Below are positions 35,251 through 48,279 of a stretch of DNA of 64,000 nt, piece by piece (the stretch's first letter is position 1; each line of letters begins with the position of its first letter). The position numbers were made by a program, and so were the translations under genes. Below the pieces are notes generated by a model. It made no database searches. It worked only from the letters and a program-made list of their open reading frames with translations, and was not told the origin of the DNA. The stretch covers positions 238,276,027 to 238,340,026 of the forward strand of contig NC_071355.1 in the NCBI RefSeq assembly GCF_943734655.1, given 5' to 3'. The stretch is from Sabethes cyaneus (taxonomy: Eukaryota > Arthropoda > Insecta > Diptera > Culicidae).

Positions 35251-36892
35251 GGAATTATAACTCCTCTCCTCTTTAAAATGGGGGGGCTTCCATACAAATT
35301 TCCTCATAACTCGAGAACTAATCAAGCAAATGGAACCAAATTTGGCATGTGAAGGTTTTCGAGGGCAAGAATATTTTCTATAGTAAATTAGGACCCCTCC
35401 CCACTTTAAGAGGGGGGGCTCCTGTACCAAAGAAACACAATTTTCCTCATAACTCGAGAAGTAATTGAGCAAATGGAACCAAATTTGGCATGTGGGTGTT
35501 TTTGGAGACAAAAATTTTTTCTATGATGAATTGGGACCCCTCCCCGTTTTAGGAGGGGGGGATCCTATACACATGAAATACAAATTTTCTCATAACTGAA
35601 GAACTAATCAAGCAAATGGAACAAAATTTGGCATGCGAAGGTTTTCGAGGGCAAGAATATTTTCTATGGTAAATAAGGACCCCTCCCCACTTTAGGAGGG
35701 GGGTTCCTACACAAACGAAATACAAATTTCCTCATAACTCGAGAACTAATCAAGCAAATGGAACAAAATTTGGCACGTGGGTGTTTTTGGAGACAAAAAT
35801 TTTTTCTATGATGAATTGGGACCCCTACCCACTTTAGGAGGGGGGCTCCTATACAAATGAAATTCAAATTTCCTCATAACTCGAGAACTAATCAAGCAAA
35901 TAGAACCAAATTTGGCATGTGGGTGTTTTTGGAGGCAACCATTTTTTCTATGTTGAATTAGGACCCCTTACCTTTTTAAGAGGTGGGGCTCTCATACAAA
36001 CGAAATACAAATTTCCTCATAACTCTAGAACTAATCAAGCAAATGGAACCAAATTTATCATGTGGGTGTTTTTGTAGGCAAGAATATTTTCTATGGTATA
36101 TTTTCTATGGATTCCCTACTTTAAGAGGGGGGGCTCCTATACAAATGAAAAACAAATTTCCTCATAACTCGAGAACTAATCAAGCAAATGGAACCAAATT
36201 TGACATGTAAGTGGTTTTGGACGCAAGATTTTTTGCTATGGTGAATTGAGACCCCTCTCTTCTTTAGAAAGCGAGTTATGGCCCATCTCTCCTTTAAGAG
36301 GGTGGGCTTGCATACAAATGAAATGCAAATTTCCTCTTATCTCGAGAACTAATCAATCAAATGGAACCAAATTTGGCATGTGGGAGTTTTAGATGGCAGA
36401 AATTTTTTCTATGGTGAATTACGACCCCTTCCCCTTTTAAGAGGGTGGGCTCCCATACAAATGAAATACAAATTTCCTTATAATTTGAGTACTAATCAAG
36501 CAAATGGAACCAAATTTAGCATGTAGGAGATTTTTGAGTCTTGAATTTATTTTATGATAGTTAGAGACCTCTTACCCCTGTGGTAGGGGGATATGAACTC
36601 TCATAGAAATAAAACAGAAATTTTTGCGAAACTCAAAAACTAATCGAACTCGAGAAATTTTAGACTCTTTCATAAAACATTAATCAATAACAAGACCACA
36701 AAAACTATTTATAGTAACACTAGATCATTCAGGACGAGACGGTCGCGAGTGTTGCCGGTGACCCGCCGTCGGAAGCGCCGCCCATTGGGGGGCTTGCAAA
36801 ACTCGAGATTGTGACAAAGATCATCCGAGATTCATGATTTGTGTACAACACAGGTTAATTTGTGGCAATACGAAGTTTGTCGGGTCAGCTAG
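35251..36892 (+). mobile_element. Helentron/HINE-like element, copy 2, 5'-truncated
   Basis: It begins in the middle of the monomer array (GGAATTATAACTCC, equivalent to about 21280 in copy 1), so it lacks the TCTATACC end and the tetranucleotide tract. It has about ten ~143-bp monomers and then the same tail (ATCATTCAGGACGAG, GGTGACCCGCCGTCGG) and the same terminus GTCGGGTCAGCTAG. Its last ~800 bp match copy 1 closely, with scattered substitutions, and the two copies share monomer order at the 3' side. Confidence 0.6.
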
Positions 36893-36929
36893 TTGGTCAT
36901 AAGAGTGTTATAAAACCCAAATGGTTACT

Positions 36930-37680
36930 TGGGCTGTTTTCGTCAAATCCACTTATTTTCTTTTGCTCCGCTTTTATCTTCGAAAACATTAAGTCTAGAA
37001 AGGCACTATTCTCACATTTTCAAAGAAAATTGCCCAATGAATTTGAAAAAATAGTATTTTTTTAGTATCAATGCTGCCAAATATTTTTCGATTCGATTTA
37101 AAAACTAAATTTTTATTTTTCTCCCAATGTATTCATTGGGTCTCATTTGATCTCAAAAACTCCAGCTCCATCGTATTTCCCAGATTTTTTATATAAAAAG
37201 AATTGACAGTGTTGCCAAATTCCAAAATTTAAACTAAAAAGCTGGCAACACTGCTCAGAAAAATGTTACTACATACTGTATACATGCTTTCACAACAGGG
37301 CATAGAGACTCACTGCTTCATGAAAACAATATTTTGCTCTTGGTTTTACATAGGAAATTGGAGGCCGCTTGCTTCAAAACGTTGTCTCTGGATCGGCAAG
37401 GAATAGCTCGTGGCGATAAGTGATTCTAATGTAAAAAAATCTGTGGAATACGATGGAGTCGGAATTTTTGAGATTTAAGTGTATTCATAAGAGAAAAATA
37501 GAACTTTTGTTTTCAAATCGAATTAAAAAATATTTGGCAGCACTGGTGCTAAAAATACCGCTTTTTTCGAATTCCATGGGAAATTTTTTTTGAAAATGTG
37601 AAAATAGTATCTTTCTAGATTTAATATTTCCGGAGATATAAGCAAAGGAAAATTAGCGGATTTGACGAAAACAAGGCTTT
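36930..37680. mobile_element. Foldback element, ~240-bp arms
   Basis: GTTTTCGTCAAATCC ... CATTTTCAAAGAAAATT ... GCCAAATATTTTTCGATTCG ... CCATCGTATT on the left is mirrored by AATACGATGG ... CGAATTAAAAAATATTTGGC ... TTTGAAAATGTGAAAATAG ... GGATTTGACGAAAAC on the right. The loop (about 37175-37440) is non-coding. A related, older copy lies at 29.45-30.0 kb. CAAATGGTTACTTGGG immediately to the left resembles the tip of the CCCAG MITE family. Confidence 0.75.
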
Positions 37681-40600
37681 TGCTGATAAGGGGAGGGGGG
37701 TGGTCCCATAGAGGGAGGGGGAGTCAAATCGGCACCAAAAAAAAAAAACAATAGTCGACTTACGCTTATTAACTACTTTCACCTAATGCCCAAATTATGG
37801 GAGTTTTATCTCAATCTCTGTCACAAGTAAGTCCCATGCACATAAACCATTATAATGCGGAACAGAATGGTTATTCTGTTCCGTACCAAAAATTCAACAT
37901 GAAAAAAAGCAGGTTGGAAACCTACTATTTTGTAATTTCTCATATGTGACTCGGCCCTTCGGGCTTCGGATCATCTTCGTGATTTTGGCCAACTTCTAAA
38001 CCTTTGTTATAGTATAACTTTAGCATGGTGACTTTAGCAGGGGTTTTATTCTCAGGGTCCTCTACATCCCTTCTTCCTAGGGTACGGGAGGGTATTTTCA
38101 GTCTATTAAGCGGTAGCCTGAACAGTTTTCTTGAATTATCGTGAAACTATTTATTCGAAACAAGTTTTTCATACCAATTCGTTGGATATTTACCAATTGA
38201 ATATCTGAATTTATAATCGCAATAAATGATTATGTTGCTTGCGGCTATTTTAAGCCTGCGACATCGACCATGAAGTCTCTTGGCGGAATTGGTTATAAGA
38301 ATGGTACTGGCTCAAGGTACAAGTGAAGCCTTTGGTTTAATGTGAAAAACGCCCACAGTTAAGCACGGATAAGTGCACTCTATGGCGATACTACAAAAGG
38401 AAAGAAGTGTGAAATACAACACCTGGGCGATATCACAATAGATCAAAATACTGGTCGTAGTGATAATGTCCATACAGAAAAAAGTGTTACATTTGGTTTC
38501 TCTACGCAGAAAAAATCAACTGCTACTATGATGTTTTGCTCCCCTAATCGCACCGTCACCACCAACCACCTGTTGATTCCATCAACCGTGAGCTCGCCAG
38601 TTCAACGCCTCCACCGGGATAGATTCTTGATGCAGAGCATGTCCCAAGCCGTTGAGTTGTCCATTTGACGGCTTTAATCTCAAGGTCAGCAAGCGAAGCG
38701 CTGACACGGAAGCTCGAACGAACTACACCCGAAAAAAAATCAATTCCCATGGACAACCGAGACCGGCGATAAACCCCTCGGGGCGTCCCATTTATCTTCA
38801 TTTACTTCTGTTTAAAATCAAATAAAACCATAAATCTGATACTTTTGGTTTTGCACTAACGAACAACATACGGTCGTTCTTCGCTGTTCGTTCGGCCCAA
38901 CCCGCACGAAAAGGTATCCGCACCAGCCGAAATATCCGCCACGCCACGGCACGGTTGCGGTCAAACGACATCATCCCCAAAAACAAAACCCACACTTTCG
39001 CCTTCTTTCCGGCGCGTCGGTCGTTCTGTAGCTGCTGCAAGCTGCATGACTTTCCTCGCTACGATGCTACCGGATATTCAGGGGGCATTTTTTGTCGATG
39101 TTTCTATTTTTCCTCGAACAGGTCGCCGCCGCCATCGGTCGTGGCGTGGGACTGTGGGAGACCGAAAAAAAAGAATAGAATGCAGTCCCGGCTGCGTAAC
39201 CACACTTTGCTCGGGAGGATCCACTTTCGTTCCACGTACGGTCAATTCCGTAAAGGTTGGCTGTTCGCCGACACGATTGGAGTTAAAACGGGCAACAATC
39301 AGCCCTCGAACCCTGCCAGTTAACAATAGGTTTCAGCTTCTGGTCGGACACAAAAAAACATGATCACTTTTTTTTCGCTCACTGTTTTGGAAGTGTTCCA
39401 TCTGTTGCCTATTGGGATGGTAGGGAATTTCGTTCCCATCATCATCATCATCGCCACCTTGTTTCGGGTGGGTTCCGCCTCCCGGTTGTTGTCGACGGAC
39501 TTTTTTTTCCTTCATTGTTTCATTGAGCATCAAGGGCCACGTGGTCAGTTTCACCCGGTACCGGATGAGGTGCAAACAAACACGTAAAACCGCGGAAAAA
39601 ACCTCTAATTCAGTTAATATAAACCACTTTTCCAAGAGTCCCCAAAGGCAAACCGCGTGCTGCGTTTTTTCTCGTGCGGGGAGCGTGTTCGAGCGGAGGG
39701 ATTTTTTTTCTCCAAGCACGTAAAGATCCTTTTTTTCGGGTTGTTTTTTATTTTGGCTCGTTCGCCGCGATTCAAGTTGTAATACACTGGATAGAATGTA
39801 ATTACAAGACCATTACCAGTTTGCGGGATTAACAGGAATGGGAAAAGCCGCTATTTGTAGCTATCGTTTGAGGTTATTTTTTTCCTCCTTCGGGATGTCG
39901 GGTTATCTTTTTTATGACCTGTGTAATTAGTGTGCAGGTCGATGATGCCCTCGCTAGTGCGTTGGATGTATCACGCGCTTTCTGAGAAGGTTGGGGGTGG
40001 ACAAGGATCATTTATTCATCATTTTCTTGACCATTTAACCAGTGGATTAGAACTGGGAGATTGGTAGGGATTGGCAGGTTTATCTTATGGTATAAAAACC
40101 AATAAATTTGTGCTTATCTTCATCATCATTAAATATTTTCGATTTTTTAGGTCTAGTGGTTTGAATTTTATTACTGTTGTTTCTGAGATATTATTTTTCC
40201 CACGTCAACTCTGATTACTGATAGTATGGATGGAAACAGAAACGTCTTTAGCACTTCTCAAAGCTTCTTACAAATTTAACTTTATTAAAGTTGTTTAAAA
40301 GATACTGTACAAATAGATATGTATAACTATGCGGTGCTTCTGCTCGCGGAAAGTGTAATTAAAAGCCAGCAAAATTTGAAATTTGCATTAGCTTTTTTTA
40401 CGTCCCACAAACCGCCGAGGACCAAAAGAGCCAAACTGCTGCCAACGGATGCTAGTGTCTCGCGCGACCGCTTCTACCCCTTCTCGGTCGTAAAACCGCA
40501 CATTCTAGCCGCTTGCTTCACGGCGTCGTCGTCATCGTAGTTTGTGAAACATCATCAAAAAGTTTCCGCTCTTCCCGGGTATGTAACCAAAATTAGTGAA

Positions 40601-42900
40601 GAAGAAAAATTCGCAGAAATTGCTTCTCTACGAGCTAATCAAAAATACAGCAGCTGCTGCCAGCAGTAGTGCCCTGACACAGACGACGGGTAATATTGTG
40701 AGCTGAGCTGCTGATGGAAGGGGGAGGGGGGCTTTGCCCCCCCCCCATTCCAAAGTCTACAAACCGTTGAGAGTCGTAGTCATGTGGATATCTGATGCTA
40801 AGCAAATGGAAGAGAAAGCATTTTCCTCGGGCTAGAAACTTTCATTTTGCACTCTAATGTGGTGGGTGGAAAAACTAGCAGGCAAACGAACGGAGAAACC
40901 AACCGACCGGGGAGTAGTTCCGCCGGAGCCACGTTGATCTGTGGAATATATAATGCAATGCAAAGAAAGCTGCTGCTGCCAAGTTGAAAACTGTACTGCT
41001 GGTGCTGCTGCACCAGCGCCAGCGCCGGATTGGCTGAGTCGTTAAGAAAAGACTGAGATCAACTCACCTCGCAGTAAGCTTGTGTTCGTTTTTTATTCCT
41101 AAACTTTTTTGTCTCACTCAAAAAGCAGTTCCATTCCAGCAGCGCAGAAGGAACATTTTCCGGGTCATTTACTTTTGTATAATATTTTAATACCTTGAGA
41201 TAAGTACGGCAGTAATGGGTGGCACCACAGGCTAAGATAAACTTTTACGCTGAGTGCAAAAATGGTTGAAAACTTTTTTCCTGGCTCTATTCGTTAAGCC
41301 GGCGGAAAGTTTTCTGCGCGTGATGGTAGGAATATGGCGCGGTTGAAGGATGTTTCTTCTTTGGTGGAGGCAATTCTAACCCGGAGAAATGCCGGACTAT
41401 GCGGGGTTTTGGCTTCTAGCGAGCGGAACTCTGCTGGTTGAGCACAATTTTATGCCAGCTGGACCATTTTACCGAAGATGGTTCTTCTGGAGCGCAAGTA
41501 CTCACACGGGCTGCATGTAGCTAGTTTTGCAAGAATGGGCTTGGCTCTTTGCATTATCATCCGAAATTTCCTCTTTTTATTTCTTTTTATCTAAAAAGGT
41601 AAAACAAAAATGTTTCAAACAAAGAACACATCTTGAGTTTCTACCGTATTATTCATACTGTGAAATCATAACAATGCTTCATTTAGATGTAAAAACAGAT
41701 CAATTTGTAGTGCACATTTCCTATACTTATTGAAATATGTCTAAAAGTGGTCAGGTTCAAGTGATCGGTACGATGCGATCGTATTTGCTTGTAGAATTGA
41801 ATGGAATCAAGCCAAGCAAGATTGAGATGGCTTACTTCATTTACTGGGCCTGCACAACGTAATTCCTCCATCCGTCTCGCTCCATGGCCCCTTTAATTCA
41901 GTTCCGCGAGCACTCAGTGTTCCATCCGGTCTGATCCCCATACTAGCAGAGCCCTTTTTCGTGTTGTGCAGCTTCAGACGCCTTCTGAAAATTGAGCTCA
42001 TTGCACTCACGACCTAAGATTTCGTAGTTCATCTTCATACCACGTTTGCCTATACAAAGGTGGTTCTTGGCACCTGTTGTTCTACTTCGACTGCTCGCAG
42101 GTTCTTTTCTAGCAAAGTTCGTAAAAGTCTAATTTGTACAGAATGCACAATGCTTCTTAGCAGAGCTGAATTCGGTGGTTTCACAGAGGTTCTGTGTGGA
42201 CATTATCACTATACGGCCAGTATTTTGATCTGTTGCGATATCGTCCAAGTGTTGTATTCCGCACTTCGTTCTTTTTGCAGTACCGTTATATAGAGTGAGC
42301 GAACTGCCTATTATCCGTGCTTAGTTAACAGTCTTTTTTTTGTTTCATACTTTTTACTACTTTTCAAAAAATCGATGCCCTCTAGCCAGGAAGTGCGGAG
42401 ACTGTTTGCGCTTGGACAAGAGGCTTCATTCGCACCTTAAGCAAGTATAACTCTTATAACTTGCCCTAGTAAGAGGCTTCATTGTTGGTAACACAGCGGG
42501 CGTTACAGCGCGCGAGGCCCTGTGCAGATTGAGCAACGAGGCCTATTTTGTACGCCAGAAGGCCATTAGCTTAAAACGCTAGACTGTGATAATCTTTTGG
42601 CACAGGCCTCGATTTCTGTACACGGTTTACGGTCTGCTCAAATCCATTGATGAAGTTGAGCTAGATAGCTGTAATCCTGTGCCCCAATTCGGTACTATTG
42701 GCTAATAAAAATAATGACCTTTTGGGATTTGGGCTATATACTAGGCATGGAATGAGAAGGAAACTTAGGAAAGTTACAAAAGCGGCAGGTGTCGGTACTA
42801 TCCAATATTCTTTAAATGATAAAGAGCAGGATTGTATCCATTTAGAAGTTCTCTGATTGTACGTAGCTAACTGTTTAACTGTGATTATTTTTGTGGGGTT
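37681..42900. other. Mostly unique sequence, no gene recognised
   Basis: 37700-38540 is AT-rich. 38540-41080 is more GC-rich and seems single-copy, with overlapping short frames on both strands but no domain. A CATCATCATCATCATCG run lies near 39438 and a G-run/C-run pair at about 40720-40748. 41080-42900 has only short frames. Part of 42300-42900 may belong to the degraded RT relic on the minus strand just to the right, but I cannot align it. No promoter or splice structure is defensible. Confidence 0.4.
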
Positions 42901-43500
42901 TACATTAAGCCACTCTTGTAAACATCATAACATCGTGGTATTTATAGCTCCTAGCTACACTGCGTCAAACTTTCCTTTGGTGGCGTAAGCAATAGTCTCA
43001 TAATCAAGCTGCGATAGCTTGTGAAGGAATGCGTCGGCCACCAGTGACCAAAGCAAGAAGCAGAGAACTACTTCTTGGATTCCATTCATCGCCAAAATCG
43101 TGAGCGACGTCTCTCCCAATGGTCCTATATGATTTGTCTCCTCGAAAGCATTTCTTTAATCTAGCTAATTGATAGTGCGGTTAATTTCATTTTAAAAGAG
43201 CGTCACACATGATTGCACTATAGCTGCAATAATTGAAGCGAAATGCGTGTTATCGAAAGCGCCTTCAATATCAAGGAAAACACAAAATACCGTCTCTTGA
43301 TATTTGAGCGATTTCTCGTTTATCGTCACTACGCAGTGCAATGCGGTTTCTGGAGATTTACCGTGTTGGTGTGCATGTTGATTTCCATGAAACGGGCAGT
43401 TTTTCAAAAACAAATAGCGAATATAGTTTTCTGTGTTTTTCTCCATCAAGATGAGAAGCGTTGATGGCAGACTTATTGGTCTGAAAGACTTATGCATGAT
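42870..43500 (-). pseudogene. Non-LTR retrotransposon RT relic (DIEGAFDN type)
   Basis: The minus-strand frame 43497-43192 reads FRPISLPSTLLILMEKNTEN, then FLKNCPFHGNQHAHQHGKSP and VFCVFLDIEGAFDNTHFASI. This covers RT N-terminal motifs through domain A, with the Asp of LDIEGAFD present. Downstream, about 43080-42950 gives a broken GV.Q-like/LLWSLVADAFLHKL segment. The expected FADD box is replaced by YATK, followed by LNVNPTKI after a frameshift (about 42880). It is dead by frameshifts and by loss of the catalytic Asp pair. The family differs from the FKAAYD relics and is jockey/R1-like in style. Confidence 0.75.
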
Positions 43501-44740
43501 TTTCTCTTTCGTTTCTGCCTTAGGTATGCCTTGGGTATCTGCCTATTTTCCGACAATTCTCCGGGATATGTCCCAAAGTGAAAGCGGTGCGAAAAATGTT
43601 AATGAGCTCAGAAATTATAACGCTGTCCATTTTATGAAGAAAGTGGATAGAATACCATCCGGATCTGGTGGTTTTATTGATTCAAAAGAGCTAAGTGCCC
43701 ATTTGATCGAATGCTCGAATCAGTATGCAAGCAGGGTCGCGTTGTTTGGCAATTATGTAACAAAACTTTCTAAAACAGCGAGGCCTAAATTCATCGATTT
43801 ATTCTTAATACTTTACACTCTGCATTTAAATAAAAGAGGAAATGAAATAGGGAAATCATTCAACCATTTCTGAACAGCCAATTGTGTTATATAAAGTCAA
43901 GGATTGCCCACTGCAATTTTTAACATTTTCTCCACTCATGACCAACCGCGAGGCCCCCCTGAACCGCGAGGCTCTGTGCGACCGCATCTGGATGGTGCAT
44001 TACTTGATTAAGATCCGATGCAAAGTGTGAGAGTGATTCAATCCCAATGTGGTATATACAGGTATGACAATGTTAAAAAAGTGGTGTTAGTGCCATGGAG
44101 AAATTTCATCATGGTGTTGGTGAAATTGTAAATCCACCAATTACGTTTAAGCATGACTCCAAACTCCAAAAACAAACCCTATTGTTCGGCGCGGGGTTTG
44201 TTTTTGTAGTTTGACGTCGTTTCCTGATTTTTCGCTACTAATACCATCAAATGTACTCTTCTTCCTCACCTTTTTAAACCACATAGATCCAAACCTGTAC
44301 TATTGACAGCCATGGGAAGCAAGCGACTGCGGGCAACCGATAGGGGAATTGTGTATAACGTGACACCCCCCCCCCCCCCCTCTGGCCAATGTGCCATACC
44401 TTCGTTTTTCCCTAAACAAGCGAAATTAAAATGCAAAACCGCCCAGAAACCATAATATTTGATGAAACTAGCCTACTATGCAACTATGATAGTTGTCATA
44501 TGCTGTAAAAACAAAACAAAAATAAATTTGTTTTTGAGCAGGTTCCGATGTAACATTTGGCGTCGTTTCCATAAGCTATTTTCTTGTCAAAATCTGTACA
44601 TAATAGGTTGTTGCGATTCGATTGCGTGAAGTAAACTTCAAAAAGACATCTCTGCCAAAAATTACGGTATGAAACGCTTGATTTGCGTTAGCATTTAATA
44701 TTTTTTCAAATACGTAAAAGCAGACCAATATGCCCCACTT
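43500..44740. other. Unassigned sequence
   Basis: A plus-strand open frame at 43433-43873 has no recognisable domain. A poly-C run of about 18 lies near 44367. No gene is supported. Confidence 0.3.
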
Positions 44741-44746
44741 GCGGTG

Positions 44747-45432
44747 GTGCATTTTGCCCCCCGGCGGGGCAAAAGTGCGAAGCTAGAATCCATGAAGTTA
44801 GCACAGCAGTAGCTAACAAAACCATATAATCTTCAATTTACGGTATGTTTCAATAAGGAATATTCTCAATTTACACTTTTCCTGTTTTGCGCTGGTGTAT
44901 TGCAGCTTCTGTCAGATCGAAACTTTCCCAAACGTTTGTTTTTTGTTTCATCAACGGAAAAACATTGTTTTCCAGTTTTCTGCAGATCTTCCATTTCCAG
45001 TATCTGTAATATAGTGCCAAAAGTTGTATATAATTAGCTATATATTTTTGCCCCGTCCATGAATCGCAATTTTGCCCCGTCCGTGAATCGCACTTCTACC
45101 CCGCTAAGCGCTTGACAGGGTTTGATTAACTTATGGAAAAGCGAAATATATTTTGTAAACTCTTTTCACCGTATTTTCAAAACAGATATGCAAGTGATGT
45201 AATTTTTAACAAGTAATTTCCTGCTGTTGATTTCGTATTACCCGTATAACGAAAAATAACATCAAAACCGCCCTAAAATAACATTTGCACATAACTCAGC
45301 AACTATGCTTCGTAAGCAACCAAAGTTTGCGTTAGATTCAAGCTGTCAAAGTAGTCACCCATCCATGCCAATGTAGTCAATTTACTCGGAATCTGCGCCG
45401 ATAAATAATTAAATCGCACTTTTACCCCTCCT
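44747..45432 (-). mobile_element. GGGGTAAAAGTGCG-family element, copy B
   Basis: In reverse complement it follows 12658-12988 and 13654-14090 without the solo LTR. Shared words include GCATAGTTGCTGAGTTATGT, CAACGGAAAAACATTGTTTT and GATCTTCCATTTCCAGTATC, and the end is CGCACTTTTACCCCTCCTTAC (about 45414-45434). It therefore shows the pre-insertion state of the 12.66-kb copy. Confidence 0.75.
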
Positions 45433-45800
45433 TACTATATAACAAAGGTAGAAATGTAGTTTCAACCAATTTTATGGTTGTTTTACGCACAAACAGAAAT
45501 CTCATTTTGTTTCAAACTGATATGTATGATTGAAATGAAAATATTTATTGTTATATCGAAAACTCAATTTGACAATACTTTACTTTTAATTCAAAACTGT
45601 TATTTTCTTGATTCAAATAGATTTTCGAAAAATATTTTAGGTTGTTATAAAAATTTCGTTTGAAACAAATTGGAATTCTTTCGCTCCGTGATAGAAATGA
45701 AACCTTTCCCCGAACAATCACGTTAACGCTGAGAGACGAACAGCGTCGCGCGCAGTAACTTACAAGTCGCAAGAACTTGCGCAAGGAGTCCCGTCGTCCC
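45433..45800. other. Spacer between two family copies
   Basis: This AT-rich spacer has short overlapping frames (45478-45784) and nothing recognisable. Confidence 0.3.
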
Positions 45801-46225
45801 GTCAGTAAAATGAGTTAGATTCTCGATCCATGAATCGAACTTTTACCCCGTCAATAAATCGAACTTTTACCCCGCTAGGCGTTTGACGGGGTTTTATTAA
45901 ATTATGGAAAAGCGAAATATATTTTGTAAATTCTTCTCACTGCAATTTCAAGATAGATATCTGAGTGATGTAAAACGGTGCTACAATTTGTCAACAAGTA
46001 ATGTCCTCCTGTTGATATCGTATTTGCCGTACAACGAAATATAACATCAAAACCATTCTACAATAACATTTACCCATAATTCAGCAACTATGCTTCGTAA
46101 ACAACAAATGTTTATGATCGATTTAAGCTGTCAAAGTACTCACCCATTCATGCCAATGTAGTCAATTTACTCGGAATCCGCACCGATAAATCATTAAATC
46201 GCACTTTTACCCCTCCTTACTCTAT
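45800..46225 (-). mobile_element. GGGGTAAAAGTGCG-family element, copy C (partial)
   Basis: It begins with GAACTTTTACCCCG repeats (about 45837-45880) and runs through TTATGGAAAAGCGAAATATA to the terminal CGCACTTTTACCCCTCCTTAC at about 46201-46221. It corresponds to the outer half of copy B, in the same orientation. The half matching 13.75-14.05 kb is missing. Confidence 0.7.
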
Positions 46226-46568
46226 CCATTTATTCTTAGGGGGGCACATTATACACAATTCCCCTACAAAGGAAACAGAGAAAGGGTTTTTTACGTCGGA
46301 TTGTGACTGGGGATGAGAAACGGATGTTCTACAATATAGCGCTATTATTCATTAACATCAATTTTTTATAACGGTAGTCTTTCCAATAGGCAGAGGAAAC
46401 GGTAGAAGACAGTAATGAAATCAAAGATGTTTATAGTATACAGAGCGCAAAATTAGATAAGAGACTTAGACGTCGTGTCTACATAGTGTCAATATAGTGC
46501 ATACTACACGTTTGATTTGATTACTATTTACTACCGTTACTTATTTACTTACTGATCCATACCCGCCG

Positions 46569-46975
46569 CCCAGATAACACAAAATCGTAATAGAAAGTTC
46601 ACATTAAATCGTTTTCATGTCAATTTCAAGTTGGAATTGTATAATGATTACAGTATGTCAAATCGAAGTGAACAATAAGTTATTTTGCAGTCGTGCGTGT
46701 CTTCATATACAATTCATGACTGTGAATTATAAAGCAGTATAGATGATTGCAATATTTGATTATATCTCAATCATATATTCAGGAGTATTTAGTTGCGTGT
46801 TATAAAAACTACGCAAAATAGAATTACAAATAATTGTCAAAATTTTCGCACGTATATCGCCTCCACTTTGGTACATATATGTTCTTATATGGCATGAAAT
46901 ATAACTTTTTCGTTCAGATATGATTTTGTATATCTCAGTTGCAATCGAGATATACAAACCAAATGGTTTACTGGG
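46569..46975 (+). mobile_element. CCCAG-ended 407-bp MITE, copy 1
   Basis: It starts CCCAGATAACACAAAATCG and ends CCAAATGGTTTACTGGG, so the tips are short imperfect inverted repeats (CCCAG.TAA). It is the same length as copy 2 and nearly identical to it. The bases flanking it are CG on both sides. It encodes nothing. Confidence 0.8.
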
Positions 46976-47153
46976 CGGTCCGGCAGAACAAAGGAAATCT
47001 CCACCGCCATGGTTTTCACCTGTCGCCAGGACAGATTCACTCGTCAATAGTCCGGATGTCGCTGGCTAAGTTGCGTCCTCATGAGCCTTTGGGTCTGTTT
47101 CTTCTTCGTTGTCCTTATGGATTCCAGTCGAGTGTTTCTCCGCAGATCTCGTT

Positions 47154-47560
47154 CCCAGATAACACAAAATCGTAATAGAAAGTTCATAATAAATCGTTTT
47201 CATGTCAATTTCACATTGGAATTGTATAATAATTAGAGTATGTCAAATCGAAGTGAACAATAAGTTGTTTTGCAGTCGTGCGTGCCTTCATATACAATTC
47301 ATGACTGTGAATTATAAAGCAGTATAAACGATTGCAATATTTGATTATATCTTAATCATATATTCAGGAGTATTTAGTTGCGTGTTATAAAAACTACGCA
47401 AAAAAGAATTACAAATAATTGTCAAAGCTTTCGCACGTATATCGCCTCCACTTTGGTACATATATATTCTTATATGGCGTGAAATATAACTTTTCCGTTC
47501 AGATATGATTTCGTATATCTCAGTTGCAATCGAGATATACAAACCAAATGGTTTACTGGG
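47154..47560 (+). mobile_element. CCCAG-ended 407-bp MITE, copy 2
   Basis: This is a direct-orientation partner of the copy at 46569, 178 bp downstream, with the same ends and length. It is flanked by TT on both sides. Both copies thus have matching dinucleotide flanks of different sequence (CG and TT), suggestive of a 2-bp target duplication, though chance cannot be excluded. It sits just upstream of readable retrotransposon ORF2 sequence. Confidence 0.8.
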
Positions 47561-48279
47561 TTCGCTCCTTTCCTCAAGATGTGTCCGATCCAATATCACC
47601 TACGTTCTCGAATTTTTGTTCCTATCGACCGTTAATGACGTCGACGATGGAGTTCTTCGTTGGGTAGTTGTCAGACCATTACTCAGTCAGGCATTACTAC
47701 AACGCGAGATGTGTTGGGTACTATTGCTGCAGCCACTTCCAGTGAGTGGTTTGACGTAGAGTGCCAACAAGTGACTGACGAGAAGAATCGAGACAGAACT
47801 CACATGTTGGTTGCAACTGTGGCATGCCAGAGCAGAGAGAGATACCGAGATCTTAGAGCTGCTGAAAAGAGACTTCACCATCATAAGAAGCGCCAGCACT
47901 GAAAGCGCGTTCTTGCGGAGACGGAGAATTGCACGAGAGGCACGATACGAGAAGCTTCTTTGAAACGATCAACGGAATCAGGCACCGGGCCGTGTCAATT
48001 TCTGTGGTATTCAACGACAAGGAGAGGAACTTGATTACCTAAAGATCGGAGGTGATCAGACGTTGGAAACAATATTTCGATGTACTGCTAAATGCTGGAG
48101 CTGTACCAAAAATATGATAACGATTGAGGTTGATGGACAAGCTGTGGATCCACCAACTTTGGATGAAGTTTAAAAAACAGCTAGAGCTGAGAAAGGACAT
48201 AGCAGCTGGAAAGGACGGCATCCCTGCTGAACTTTTGAAATACGGGAGCGTATATGACTGTATTGTGCAATTCGTCATG

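Noticed and set aside
43433..43873. 146-codon plus-strand frame
   Set aside because: No recognisable domain, partly antisense to the RT relic, and no splice or promoter evidence.
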